Source of the DNA: Gammaproteobacteria bacterium
GTDB taxonomy: Bacteria > Pseudomonadota > Gammaproteobacteria > Chromatiales > Chromatiaceae
DNA length: 36,944 nucleotides
Reading direction: 5' to 3'
Assembly: GCA_024275295.1 (NCBI GenBank)
Contig: JAJRZI010000013.1
Location: 1-36,944, forward strand
Part shown: positions 16,882 through 27,412 of the stretch, piece by piece
Position numbering within the stretch: position 1 is the first letter of the stretch
How the letters are laid out: each line of letters opens with the position of its first letter
Notes under the pieces: generated by a model
Databases searched by the model: none
The model's input: the letters and a program-made list of their open reading frames with translations, nothing else
Told to the model about the DNA's origin: nothing
Program-made: the position numbers and the translations under genes

Positions 16882-19593
16882 ATGTTAAAGCAAAGACCTG
16901 ACAGATTGCTTAATGCATTTCACGCAAAGACAGGTAGTTCAGTTCTTACTACACTGGATACCTCACGCCACGGCCTGTCACACCAGGAAGCAGCAGCTCG
17001 CCTTGCAACCTATGGCGCCAACACACTGCCACGAACCAAACCACCGGGAATGATGCAGGTATTTGCAGGCCAGTTTACAAGCCCGCTCATCTACATCCTG
17101 GTCGCTGCCGCGCTTCTCTCACTGCTCATTCAGGAGTGGTCTGATGCCGGGTTCATCATTGCTGTGCTGCTGATCAACGCCATTATCGGCACCATCCAGG
17201 AGTTCTCAGCACAACGTGCTGCAAGTGCACTCAACAAACTGGTCACTACGCAGTGCCGGGTACTCCGCGAGGGTGATACCTACGAGATTAATGCGGAAGA
17301 GCTGGTGCCTGGCGACATGGTGCTGCTCAATGCGGGCGATAAAATCCCCGCTGACATCCGCCTGCTTGACAGTCACGATCTGGAGATTGATGAGTAGCTG
17401 CTCACCGGTGAATCCATGCCAGTACAAAAAATAGCGGACAGGGTGCTGGAGAGTGATGCCTTCCTGGGTGACCGTATCAATATGCTCTTTGCCGGTACCC
17501 TGCTGATCCGAGGCCGGGGGCATGGCGTTGTGACCACTACCAGCCTCTCAACCGAGCTGGGTCATATTGCAGCCGATGTACTGGGCAAAGCCCCCGCCAA
17601 GGCACCACTGCTTGTACGCATGGAGGCGTTTACCCACAGGGTGGCTATTATTGTGGGCCTGGCTGCACTGATTATGGCCGGCATCGCCCTCAGCCGCGGC
17701 ATGCCATTGAATGAGATCTTTCTACTGGCCGTTGCACTTGCTGTTTCGGCTATTCCAGAGGGGCTGCCGGTGGCGCTGACCGTTGCCCTGGCTATTGGCA
17801 TGCGCCGCATGGCCCGGCGCAATGTCATTATCCGTCGACTGGTGGCCGTCGAGGCACTCGGCTCCTGCACCTTTATCGCCACCGACAAAACCGGCACCCT
17901 GACCGCAAACCAGCTGACCGCTCGCCGCATCATCTTCCCCAATCGGGACGAACTGGAGGTGACCGGCGAGGGCAACAAACCTGAAGGCACTCTCCTTACG
18001 CCACAGGGCACTCCCCCAGCCGAGCCAAATCCACTGCTACAGCGCCTATGCCAGGCCGCCGTTTTGACCAATGATGCCTTTTTGGGGCATCGCAATCATG
18101 ATTGGGTCTCACATGGAGATGCCGTCGATATCGCCCTGCTGGTGATGGCGCATAAAGCAGGCATTATTCAGACCGAGAGTCTTAATGCCACCCCCGAACA
18201 GGCCAGCATACCCTTTGAATCAGCACGCCTCTTTTCTGCCAGCCTGAATGAGATCAACGGTGAAACACACGCCTTTGTCAAAGGAGCGCTGGAGCCACTG
18301 CTCCCCATGTGTACGCAGATGGCCACAGCCACAGGTGATACCACACTGAACCGGGAGCTGATCGTTGAGCAGACCCACACCCTCGCCAGCCAGGGGTTCC
18401 GGGTACTCACACTCGCCAGCGGTAAAATCAAGCTGGCCCCAAATGAGGTCTTTTCAGAGGAGCATCTGCAGGGGCTGACACTGCTTGGACTGGTCGGCAT
18501 GATCGACCCCCTGCGCACCGAGGCAAAGGCCGCCATCATCGCCTGCCGAAAAGCGGGCATCGAGGTGGCGATGGTTACCGGCGATCACCCCGCCACCGCA
18601 CTCGCCATTGCCCAAGAGCTGGAGTTGGTCACACACGCCGATCAGCTGGTCACCGGGCCTGAACTACAGCAGGCGGAGGATACCGACGCCTTTGACCGGC
18701 TGACACGTCGGGCGCGCGTCTTTGCCCGGGTAGACCCACGGCAAAAGCTCGATATCGTCAAGTCACTGCAACGCAATGGGCACTTTGTCGCCGTCAGTGG
18801 CGACGGTGCCAATGATGCCCCGGCCCTGCAGGCGGCCCATGTCGGCGCAGCAATGGGCAGGAGCGGCACTGACGTAGCGCGTGAAACAGCCAGCCTGATC
18901 ATCACCGATGACAACTTCAGCTCTATCGTGGCCGGGGTTGAAGAGGGGCGCGTGGCCTACGCCAATGTGCGCAAGGTGATCTTTCTGCTCGTCTCCACCG
19001 GCGCCGCCGAACTGGTGCTCTTCACCCTGGCCCTGCTGACCGGGCAACCTCTGCCACTGCTGGCAGTCCAGCTGCTCTGGCTCAATCTGGTCACCAATGG
19101 CATTCAGGATGTGGCACTGGCCTTTGAACCCGCCGAGGGGGATGAACTTAAGCGCCCACCACGTCCGCCACAAGAGCCTATTTTCAACCGACTGATGGTG
19201 GAGCGCGTCATCATCTCTGCACTGGTCATTGGCAGCACCGCCTTCCTGCTCTTCCAGTGGCTGCTCAATCATGGCTACAGCCTGGATGAGGCGCGCAACG
19301 GCACCCTGCTACTGATGGTGCTGTTCGAGAACATCCATGTCTTCAACAGCCGTTCCGAGACACGTTCAGCCTTTCGCCATGATCCACTACGCAATCCCAT
19401 TCTACTGATTGGAACCCTCATGGCACAGCTGGTGCATATTGGCGCCATGTACACACCCTGGATCAGCGATGTACTGCGCCTCCAGCCCGTATCACCACAA
19501 CTCTGGTTAGAGCTATTAGGGTTGGCGTTGATCGTGCTCGTTACTATGGAGCTGCATAAAGCCATACATCCAATCCAGCACAACAGCCAATAA
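16882..19593 (+). pseudogene. P2-type cation-transporting ATPase with in-frame TAG
   Basis: The frame would encode about 903 residues. It has the N-terminal cation-ATPase domain (about 18-75), TM1-TM2, the actuator domain, PEGLP in TM4 (292-296), the phosphorylation motif DKTGTLT (Asp335) and the hinge GDGANDAPAL. A TAG at 17395-17397 (codon 172) interrupts LEIDE-stop-LLTGES three residues before the essential TGES loop; families read DES-LTGES, so TCG-to-TAG is likely. There is no frameshift. The fragment from 17416 keeps catalytic domains but lacks TM1-TM2 and TGES. In TM6 the motif NLVTNG has Asn739 where SERCA has Asp800, and Asn768 of SERCA is replaced in TM5, so calcium specificity is doubtful. 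It is likely an inner-membrane Ca/Na/Mn-type pump if functional. Confidence 0.9.
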
Positions 19594-19596
19594 AAA

Positions 19597-19618
19597 TCCC
19601 CACCGCAAGCAGCGGGGA
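19597..19618 (-). terminator. Candidate terminator of the kinase operon
   Basis: On the minus strand CCCCGC and GCGG-GGGG arms pair around a short loop with a bulge, followed by ATTTTTATT. It lies about 46 nt past the last kinase stop codon, and just beyond the end of the convergent ATPase gene. Confidence 0.45.
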
Positions 19619-19663
19619 ATCAAACCCTATAAATATTAAACCTAAAATTCTCATCATCTCTAC

Positions 19664-20989
19664 TCAAAACAGCGCCTCCTCTATTGCTGCCTTAAGTTGC
19701 TCCATACGCCGTTCCAGTTCCGGCAACTCCTGGCGGATGGTTTCTAACTCTCCAGCCCTGCCCGCCTGCTCCATTGTGAGGAGCAAGGCGCTAAGTGCAA
19801 CACCACCCACATTGGCGGAAGCACCCTTAATCTTATGCACACAGGCAGCTATTTGTTGTAGATCATCCGTTACAACAGCGCTCTTCAGTTGCTCAAGCTG
19901 CACGGGCAACTCCTTTAGAAATACCTCTGCCACAGTGCAGATAAGCGCTTTATCACCCATCAGGTGCTCACTCATGGCGGCATGATCAAATATGGGTTCA
20001 GCAAGTGAAGAAAGGGGAGGCGCATGATCCGATTCTGCCTTGGGTGCCTGTGAGGTTACAGCCCCCTCCTCTGTATCTGGATGGCAATGAGCAGGCAGCC
20101 ACTGCTCCAGCACCTGGCGCAGCTTTGTAGGGTCTACAGGTTTGGCAATGTAGTCATCCATGCCTGCCTCAAGGCAGCATTCCCGGTCACCCTGCATAGC
20201 ATTGGCCGTCATAGCGATGACAGGAATGGCATGATCTTTAACGCTGGATTGAGGATCACGAATCTGCTGCGTGGCAACATAACCATCCATCACCGGCATC
20301 TGGCTGTCCATAAACACCAGGTCATAGGGGAGCTGCGAGAGGGCATCAACCGCCTCTCCACCATTGCCTGCCACATCAACATCAATGCCAAACTTACTCA
20401 GCATGCCACGGGCCACCGCCTGGTTGGTCGCATTGTCTTCCACCACCAGCACCCGTGCCTGGAACTGGGGCAGCTCACGGGTGGTATGATGAGCGAGCTG
20501 CCGGCCGGTAGCGCCAGTAATACCCGCTACCTGCAATAAAACATTATAGAGTTCAGATTGATTAATCGGCTTTGTAAGGTAACCGGCAAAGCCGCTCTCC
20601 CGCATTTTATCTGCATCACCGCGTTCCCCCTGAGAGGCCAGCAGTACCAGCTTGGTGGCTGTTAGTTGCGCATCCTTCCAGATCAGCCTGGCCAACTGCC
20701 TGCCATCTATGCCCGGCATCTGCATATCCAGCAGGGCGATACTGAAGGGAGCATCCTCTGCTGCGGCATCACGCAGGGTCTGCAGCGCCTCCTCACCATC
20801 CGCAGCCAGTGCATGGTTTACCTGCCAGGCATCGAGAACCTCATCCAGCAGTTTTCGGTTGGTGGCATTGTCATCAACTACCAGGATCTTTTCACGGCAC
20901 AGACACTCATCCAGGCATGGCGGGGTCTGTGCTTGTGCATTGGCAAGATTGAGAGTAAACCAAAAGATGGAACCCTCACCCAGCTTGCT
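19664..20989 (-). pseudogene. Hybrid kinase 2, receiver-receiver-HPt part downstream of in-frame TAA
   Basis: This is the continuation of the 20990-23023 frame after its TAA. It begins SKLGEGSIFWFTLNLANA, the end of the ATPase domain, then receiver 1 ([17 protein letters not shown] ... ALLDMQMPG, phospho-Asp at residue 766 of the full protein), receiver 2 ([14 protein letters not shown] ... VFMDSQMPVMDG, Asp906) and an HPt domain ([14 protein letters not shown], His1063). An internal ATG at 20725 follows the receiver 1 phospho-site and would give a broken receiver 1, so independent function of this piece would rest on receiver 2 and HPt. It is nearly parallel to the C-terminal half of kinase 1, which shows a recent tandem duplication. 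Confidence 0.88.
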
Positions 20990-23023
20990 TTACACGCCAA
21001 TCTCACCCCCCATCATCTCCACCAGCTGCTTGCTGATACTCAAACCCAGACCGGTACCTCCAAACTGGCGGGTGGTAGAGCTGTCAGCCTGGGTGAAGCG
21101 CTCAAACAGGTTTTGTTGCTGTTCATCATCCAGACCAATGCCCGTGTCGGTTACAGAAAAGAACAGCTGGCTCTGCTCTTTCTGCTGACTCATCAATTCA
21201 TAGCGCACCGCCACCTCCCCCTGTTGAGTGAACTTGATGGCATTACTCACCAGGTTGGTCAACACCTGACGGATACGCCCCAGATCACCTCTGTAGCGTT
21301 GATGCCGCACCGGGTTGGCAGGACAGATAAACTCCAGCCCTTTCTCTTCAGCACGGAAGGCAAGGGTGGCCGCAAAATCCCCCATCAGATTACCCAGGTC
21401 AAAATCAAGCAGCTCCAGATCCAGCTTACCCGCCTCAATCTTGGAGAAGTCAAGGATATCGTTGATGATGCTCAGCAGGGATTCAGCACTGCGTTTGATA
21501 ATGAGGGCATGGTCATGCTGTTCCCGGTTCAGCTCACTATCCAGCAACAGCCCCGTCATGCCGATAACCCCATTCATCGGGGTACGGATCTCGTGGCTCA
21601 TGGTGGCCAGGAACTCGCTCTTGGCCTGGGTGGCCGCTTCAGCCTGTTCACAGGCCACCTCCAGCTCCTGGGTTCGTTTTTCAACCTCTTTCTCCAGACT
21701 GTTGGCCAGTGCCTTCAGCTCATGCTGGGAGGTATGCAGATGGTTCAGCATGGTCTGAAACGAGTTTGCCAGTACCCCCAATTCACCACCGCAGTCAATA
21801 GCAGGTATATTTACCTCCTCACCTTTGGTAACCCGATCCACCGCTACGGTGAGCTGATTGATCGGACGGGTGATCATGCGGCTTACCAGTAGACCAAACA
21901 ACGTGCTCAACAACAGCGCAAGAGCCAAAACGTCCCACTCGACCTGGATCATAAGGCCCACCTTGTCGGCCGAGGCCCGCGCCATCATCTCCACTGACAG
22001 ATGCATGTCCTGGAGCACACGGTTGCTCATGGCAGTCAGCTGGTCAAGCAGCGCAAAATAGTCTGGCGTATTCACCGCTGTGGCTCTGATTGAATCCACA
22101 ATCGTGCGTAGCGCCTGCCAACCCTCTGCCACATTAGCTAGTTGTTTTTCAACATCCAGTTGCTCATTGGCGGGAATGGCTATTGGCTGACTCATTGCCA
22201 GGTCTGAGTAGGTCAGCCCGCCCCGACGAAGTGCTCTATGCGAAATCTCAAACAGCCGGGCCGTCATATCTGCTTCCGGTTTATGATCCTTCTGCAGCAG
22301 AACCCTGGCCACTTCAGAATCATCCGTGATCTTTGCTGTAACCGCCAGGATACCCATCAGCTCACCATCAGCTAAATCCCGCTTTGGGCTGTTCGGGTGT
22401 TTATTATGGCAGGCCACACAGCCAGAGCGCCCTATATCCGCCGTTGCGTAATATAAAACAGCACCCTCCCCTGAAGAAGCGGTTTCAGAATAGGGTTTGC
22501 CTGAATCAGCCGTCAGTGCAGCCCAGGCGCGTCGCTCAAAATCAGTCTCAAGTCCATTTTCAGGGTTAACACTCCATTTGCTCACCAAGCGGTATTTGTA
22601 GCCCACTTCATCATCCAGTGACGCCGACACCTTCTGAATAAAAGTTGCCGGCAACGGAACCCGGTTTGGCTGCAGGTGGGGGTCAAGCGAGACGTCAATG
22701 CCCTCTTTGTTACGCAGTAATATTGCCGCAATATTCTTTGCATAGTAGGCACGGTCAGCCATGATCTGATAAGAGGCGGCACTGGCAAGTTGCCGGGCTG
22801 CTGCCAGGGACTGACGAATCTCCAGCTCTTTCAGCACCTCCATGGTGTACTTCTGGCTCAGCATGCGCTGCCGACCGGCAATATCGATCACTGTCGAATC
22901 AGCCGTCTGCTGTTCCAATGTGACAACCGTATAGCTGATGACGGATATCAGAATGAGACAGAAAAAAAAGATGATGGAAAGTAGTTTATTGCTGACCGAA
23001 AGCTGATTGAAAAACCGGGTCAT
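20990..23023 (-). CDS. Hybrid histidine kinase 2, haem sensor and kinase core (ends at in-frame TAA)
   Basis: The 677-residue part has TM1 (about 13-33), a PilJ/MCP-like helix ([14 protein letters not shown]), a Tll0287-like/DUF3365 domain with haem c motif [15 protein letters not shown] (Cys202-His206), TM2 (about 365-383), HAMP, a coiled coil, HisKA with His477 ([11 protein letters not shown]) and most of HATPase_c ([19 protein letters not shown]). It senses redox state, gas or ligand in the periplasm via the haem. The TAA at 20992-20990 falls right after GGEIGV; the paralogue reads [14 protein letters not shown], so a sense codon was lost. Its ATG overlaps the kinase 1 stop as TAATG, which indicates translational coupling. 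Truncation removes the last ATPase strand and all receivers. Confidence 0.9.
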   Translation of the reverse strand: MTRFFNQLSVSNKLLSIIFFFCLILISVISYTVVTLEQQTADSTVIDIAGRQRMLSQKYTMEVLKELEIRQSLAAARQLASAASYQIMADRAYYAKNIAAILLRNKEGIDVSLDPHLQPNRVPLPATFIQKVSASLDDEVGYKYRLVSKWSVNPENGLETDFERRAWAALTADSGKPYSETASSGEGAVLYYATADIGRSGCVACHNKHPNSPKRDLADGELMGILAVTAKITDDSEVARVLLQKDHKPEADMTARLFEISHRALRRGGLTYSDLAMSQPIAIPANEQLDVEKQLANVAEGWQALRTIVDSIRATAVNTPDYFALLDQLTAMSNRVLQDMHLSVEMMARASADKVGLMIQVEWDVLALALLLSTLFGLLVSRMITRPINQLTVAVDRVTKGEEVNIPAIDCGGELGVLANSFQTMLNHLHTSQHELKALANSLEKEVEKRTQELEVACEQAEAATQAKSEFLATMSHEIRTPMNGVIGMTGLLLDSELNREQHDHALIIKRSAESLLSIINDILDFSKIEAGKLDLELLDFDLGNLMGDFAATLAFRAEEKGLEFICPANPVRHQRYRGDLGRIRQVLTNLVSNAIKFTQQGEVAVRYELMSQQKEQSQLFFSVTDTGIGLDDEQQQNLFERFTQADSSTTRQFGGTGLGLSISKQLVEMMGGEIGV

Positions 23024-25392
23024 TACAGCATATCCCCCATCGCTGCCTTGAGCTGTATGATCTGCTGCTCCAGCTCCGGCAACTCCTGGCGAACAGTGTT
23101 CAGATCCCCTGCCTTGCCTGATCTCTCCATTTTAAGGGCCAGGGAGCTGAGCACCATACCACCCATATTGGCAGAGGCGCCCTTGATCTTGTGCGCCTGG
23201 GCGGCAGCCTGTTGCAGATCATCAGCTGCTATGGCTAGCTTCAGTTGCTCAAACTGCAGGGGCAAATCAGTTAGAAATGTCTCTACCGTGTGGACAAGCG
23301 CTTTGTCATCCATCAGGCGCTTGCTCATGGCCGCATAATCAAATATGGGTTCGGCAGGAGATGGAGAGGTGACACCCTCTTCCGCTGCATCGGAAGCGCA
23401 ATGTTCAGGCAGCCACTGTTCCAGCGCCCTGTGCAGTTTTGAGGGGTCTACAGGCTTGGCAATATAGTCATCCATGCCTGCCTCAAGGCAGCGTTCCCGG
23501 TCACCCTGCATGGCATTGGCGGTCATGGCAATAACCGGAATGGTACAATCCCTGACGCCAGATTGGGGGTCACGAATCTGCAGTGTGGCTGTAAAACCAT
23601 CCATTACCGGCATCTGGCAATCCATGAATACCAGATCGTAGGGGAGCCGAGTGAGGGCAGTGATCGCCTCCTCACCATTACCCGCCACATCAATCTGGAT
23701 ACCAAACTTATTCAACATACCTCGAGCTACCATTTGGTTAACCGCATTATCCTCCACCACCAGCACCCGAGCCTTGTATTGTGGCAGCTCATGGGCGGCA
23801 TATTGGGTGGTTAGCTGCTGGACAGTGTCGGCTCCAGTAATCCCAGCCATTTGCAGCAAGATATTGTAAAGCTCAGACTGATTAATAGGTTTACTGAGGT
23901 AACCGGCAAAACCCACCTGCTGCATCTTTTTGGCATCACCACGTCGCCCCTGGGAGGCGAGCAGTACCAATCGGGTGGTGGTCAGCTGCCGATCTTTTTG
24001 GATCAGCTCACTCAGTTGCCTCCCATCCATGCCTGGCATCTGCATATCAAGCAGCGCAATACTGAAGGGAGCATTTTGCGCAACCGCATCCCGCAGGGTT
24101 TGCAGCGCTTCTTCACCATCTTCAGCCAGCACATGCTCCACCCGCCAGGCATTGAAGACCTCGTCCAGCAGCTGCCGGCTGGTGGCATTGTCATCCACTA
24201 CCAGTATCTTTTGATCATGCAGGTTACTCATTTGCCGCTGAGGGAGTTGCGCCTCGGCATTGGCAAGCTTGATGGTAAACCAGAAGGTGGAGCCTTTACC
24301 CGGAGTGCTTTTAACACCGATCTCACCTCCCATCATCTCCACCAGCTGTTTACAGATGGCCAGCCCCAGGCCGGTACCACCAAACTGGCGGGTGGTGGAG
24401 GCATCGGCCTGGGTGAAGCGTTCAAATAGTTTAGCCTGCTGTTCAGTGGTCAGGCCAATACCGGTATCCGTTACGCTAAACCGCAGCAGACTCTCACTCT
24501 TTTGCCTACTCATCAATTCGTAGTAAACCGCCACTTCACCCTGCCGGGTGCACTTGATGGCATTGCCCACCAGATTGGTCAGTATCTGGCGGATGCGCCC
24601 CTGATCCCCCCGATACCATTCATGCAGTACTGGGTTGGCCGGGCAGATCAGCTCCAGCTCCTTCTCTTGTGCACGAAAGGCAAGGGTGGAGGCAAAATCA
24701 CTGAACAGCTCACTCAGGTCAAAATCCAGGGGTTCCAGGTGGAGCTTGCCTGCCTCAACCTTGGAGAAGTCGAGGATGTCATTGATGATATCCAGCAGGG
24801 ACTTAGCACTGCGTTTGATACTCTGGGCGCGAGCATGCTGCTCCTGGTTTAATTCGTTATCCAACAGCAGATTGGTCATGCCAATAACCCCATTCATTGG
24901 GGTGCGGATCTCATGGCTCATGTTGGCCAGGAAGTCACTCTTGGCCTGGTTGGCAACCTCGGCATTGCGCCTTGCAAGCTTAACCATTCGGGTTGCCCGA
25001 TCCTGCATGATGGCGGTTGCCAGCATGCCGCCGATCTCTTGCAGCATGGTAAGACGCTCCTCAGTAACATTGGGGTCTGTCTCTGTGTAGAGGAAAAGCA
25101 CCCCAAGGACTGTCTGCTCCCCCAGCCCCTGATTTAGCATGGGTACGATGTAGTGTCCATGCGCGGTCATATCCTCCCAATTATGCTCATGGCGCTGATC
25201 GATGAAGCAGTTATCACTGACAATGACCTCGCCAGAAACCGCTGCACGCCCACACAGGCAGCAGCCCAGTGAAACAGTCGATTCATCCTGCAGAAATGCT
25301 TCGCTGAACTCTCCACGGCGGGAGTACATTCGCAGCTCTGACGCCCCCTCATCCAGCAGGAAAACACCGCCTTTGCGCTGGACACTCAGCTC
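23023..25392 (-). pseudogene. Hybrid kinase 1, GAF-kinase-receiver-receiver-HPt part downstream of in-frame TAG
   Basis: The frame continues after the TAG at 25395-25393 as [27 protein letters not shown], a GAF domain of the [13 protein letters not shown] type, then HisKA ([11 protein letters not shown], His754 of the full protein), HATPase_c ([19 protein letters not shown]), receiver 1 ([23 protein letters not shown]), receiver 2 ([26 protein letters not shown]) and HPt ([13 protein letters not shown]). A restart at ATG 25329 would give a 768-residue soluble kinase missing the first GAF strand, so partial activity is conceivable. The stop codon overlaps the next gene's ATG. This whole gene is 1383 codons long if the TAG is read. 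Confidence 0.88.
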
Positions 25393-27174
25393 CTAGATTT
25401 TCAGAATCTCATCCACAGCCTGATCCAGACGCTCATTGAGCGGCAGTGGTTGTGCCAGAACGCTGGCGATTACAAGCTTGGCCTCCGTCGCCTCATGGAT
25501 CTGTCGCTGCCGGGCTTCATCCTGCTTGCGTTGAGTGATATCGGTGCGAATGGCAATATAGCTCTCCGGCTCCCCAGCTTCTCCCATAAAGGGTACGATG
25601 GTGCTGTCCATCCAATAGAGACAACCATCTTTAGCCTTATTACAGATCTCACCTTGCCACACCTTGCCGGATGTAATGGTGCGATACATATCGCAGTAAA
25701 ATGCCTCATCATGAAGACCGGATTTGAGCAGGCGATGATTCTGGCCCAATAGCTCTTCCCGGCTATAGCCACTGATCTCAGAAAACTTATCGTTGGCAAA
25801 AGTGATGGCGCCCTGGGCATCGGTAATGGCTACGATGGCATGTTGATCCAGGGCAAACTTCTGCTTGGCCAGATTGGCGAGCGCCTGTTGGGACTCATGC
25901 TTGCTCTGCTCCAAAGACCTTTCATAAATCTGACGCGTGGTCAGCATGTAGTTGAAGGCCCCGGCCAGGGTGCCAATTTCATTATTCGCATCCACTGTCA
26001 CCTGCTGGTCTATCTTGCCAGCTGCCACTGCCATGCTGGCTTCCGCCAGTTGAGTGATGGGGCGGGTAATACGCTGTGCCTGGAGGTAGGCCAGGCCAGA
26101 TGCCAACAGACCCGTCAGCAGCACCATGGCCAGCGTCACCCTGCCCAGCCAATCAGCCGCTGCCAGAGCCTCATCCCGGTCAATCTCGCTGATCAACGCC
26201 CAGCTGGCACCAGGTAGCCGCACCTCCTGGTGTGTTCCAATTACCGTTTGTCCATCAGGGCCAGTGTAGCTAAAGGCGCGTTCCACCTGATCATCAGGCT
26301 GCGTCCCCTGCTCACCATGTTCCTGCCGCCAACGATAAAACTGCTCCGTGGCAGCCTCTCGCGTCAGCACCTGCTCTTGCTGGCCATTGATTGCACTGCG
26401 CAGTCGACCATCTTCACCCACCAGGTAATGAGCCAGAGTATGTTGATACTTCCCACCTATACCCATTAGGGCAACAATCTGATCCAGGTTTATCTGGACG
26501 GCATAAACCCCAAGCCTGTTACCAGACTCATCCAGTAGTGGGGCTGTGAGAAAAGCAAACAGGCCGTTGTTGGAGGGGGAATAGCGCTCAATATCAGAGA
26601 AGTGTATCTGCCCGGTCGCCAGGGTGGCCTTGACACTTTGGGCAAAGCGGGTGCCGGAGAGCGGGCCGGAGAGCAGATTGCTGCCCAAATCCGACTCATG
26701 GGCCACGCTGTAGAGAATAGCGCCCTCATCATCAATCAAGAACAGATCGTAGATATAGTCATAACGGCGTGACAGGGTGACCAGGTCATTTTGCACACCA
26801 TCCACCCGCCATCTCCAGTCATGGCTTTTGACATACTCCACTGGACTTTTACCGCTCTGTTGCAGCCCCTCCTTCAGCCGCATCAGCAAGGCCACATTGT
26901 TGTGATCTCCTGCTTGGCTGTTGAGATCCATAAATCGGTAATCGAACCAGTTCTTGATAAAGCCAGCCTTTAAGAGCGCTGTTTGCTCAAGATCTGTTGC
27001 CGCGGCCCGAGTGAGGCTGGTATTGGCCTGCTGGTAACCCAGCCAGGCAACCAGGGTCATAGGCAGCAGTGCCAGCAGCATAAACCACAGCATTAGGGTG
27101 TGGCTGAGAGAGCGATGATTCTTCCCGCTAAAGCTCTCCACCCTGTTATTACTAAATAAAGAGCACTCACTCAT
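25393..27174 (-). CDS. Hybrid histidine kinase 1, membrane sensor part (ends at in-frame TAG)
   Basis: The 593-residue part has TM1 (about 28-48), a large periplasmic Cache-type sensor (YDYIYDLFLIDDEGAILYS, GLFAFLTAPLLDESGNRLGVYAVQINLDQI), TM2 (about 345-366), HAMP (RITRPITQLAEASMAVAAG), a coiled coil and a PAS/PAC pair (AIVAITDAQGAITFANDKFSEISGYSREELLG, then YIAIRTDITQRK). It ends VDEILKI-stop, at the exact start of a GAF domain that resumes in the same frame. The natural protein is therefore a Cache-HAMP-PAS-GAF-HisKA-HATPase-REC-REC-HPt kinase. Truncated, it could only be a membrane sensor without output. A 238-nt gap upstream holds no gene. Ligand unknown. Confidence 0.88.
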   Translation of the reverse strand: MSECSLFSNNRVESFSGKNHRSLSHTLMLWFMLLALLPMTLVAWLGYQQANTSLTRAAATDLEQTALLKAGFIKNWFDYRFMDLNSQAGDHNNVALLMRLKEGLQQSGKSPVEYVKSHDWRWRVDGVQNDLVTLSRRYDYIYDLFLIDDEGAILYSVAHESDLGSNLLSGPLSGTRFAQSVKATLATGQIHFSDIERYSPSNNGLFAFLTAPLLDESGNRLGVYAVQINLDQIVALMGIGGKYQHTLAHYLVGEDGRLRSAINGQQEQVLTREAATEQFYRWRQEHGEQGTQPDDQVERAFSYTGPDGQTVIGTHQEVRLPGASWALISEIDRDEALAAADWLGRVTLAMVLLTGLLASGLAYLQAQRITRPITQLAEASMAVAAGKIDQQVTVDANNEIGTLAGAFNYMLTTRQIYERSLEQSKHESQQALANLAKQKFALDQHAIVAITDAQGAITFANDKFSEISGYSREELLGQNHRLLKSGLHDEAFYCDMYRTITSGKVWQGEICNKAKDGCLYWMDSTIVPFMGEAGEPESYIAIRTDITQRKQDEARQRQIHEATEAKLVIASVLAQPLPLNERLDQAVDEILKI

Positions 27175-27412
27175 AGCTTAAAGCTTTCATTACATTTGAC
27201 CCTCAAAATAAGATCTTCTCCATTACCGCCTCAATCTTGTATGTTGCAGCAGCTCGACAGTAGATGGGGCTTTTTCGGTACTATCAGGCATCGTATTAAT
27301 TAGTCGGCAGGGCAGCTTTTTTCTCAACTTCTTTTTCGAGGGTTTATAACTAGCAGCAAGGGAGGGGCGATCGAGCCATACTTCTGACTCAATTCAACTT
27401 TGGAGAATCTAT

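Noticed and set aside
20666-21892. 408-codon plus-strand frame opposite the kinase 2 gene
   Set aside because: It covers the complement of a conserved histidine kinase; composition is that of an antisense shadow.
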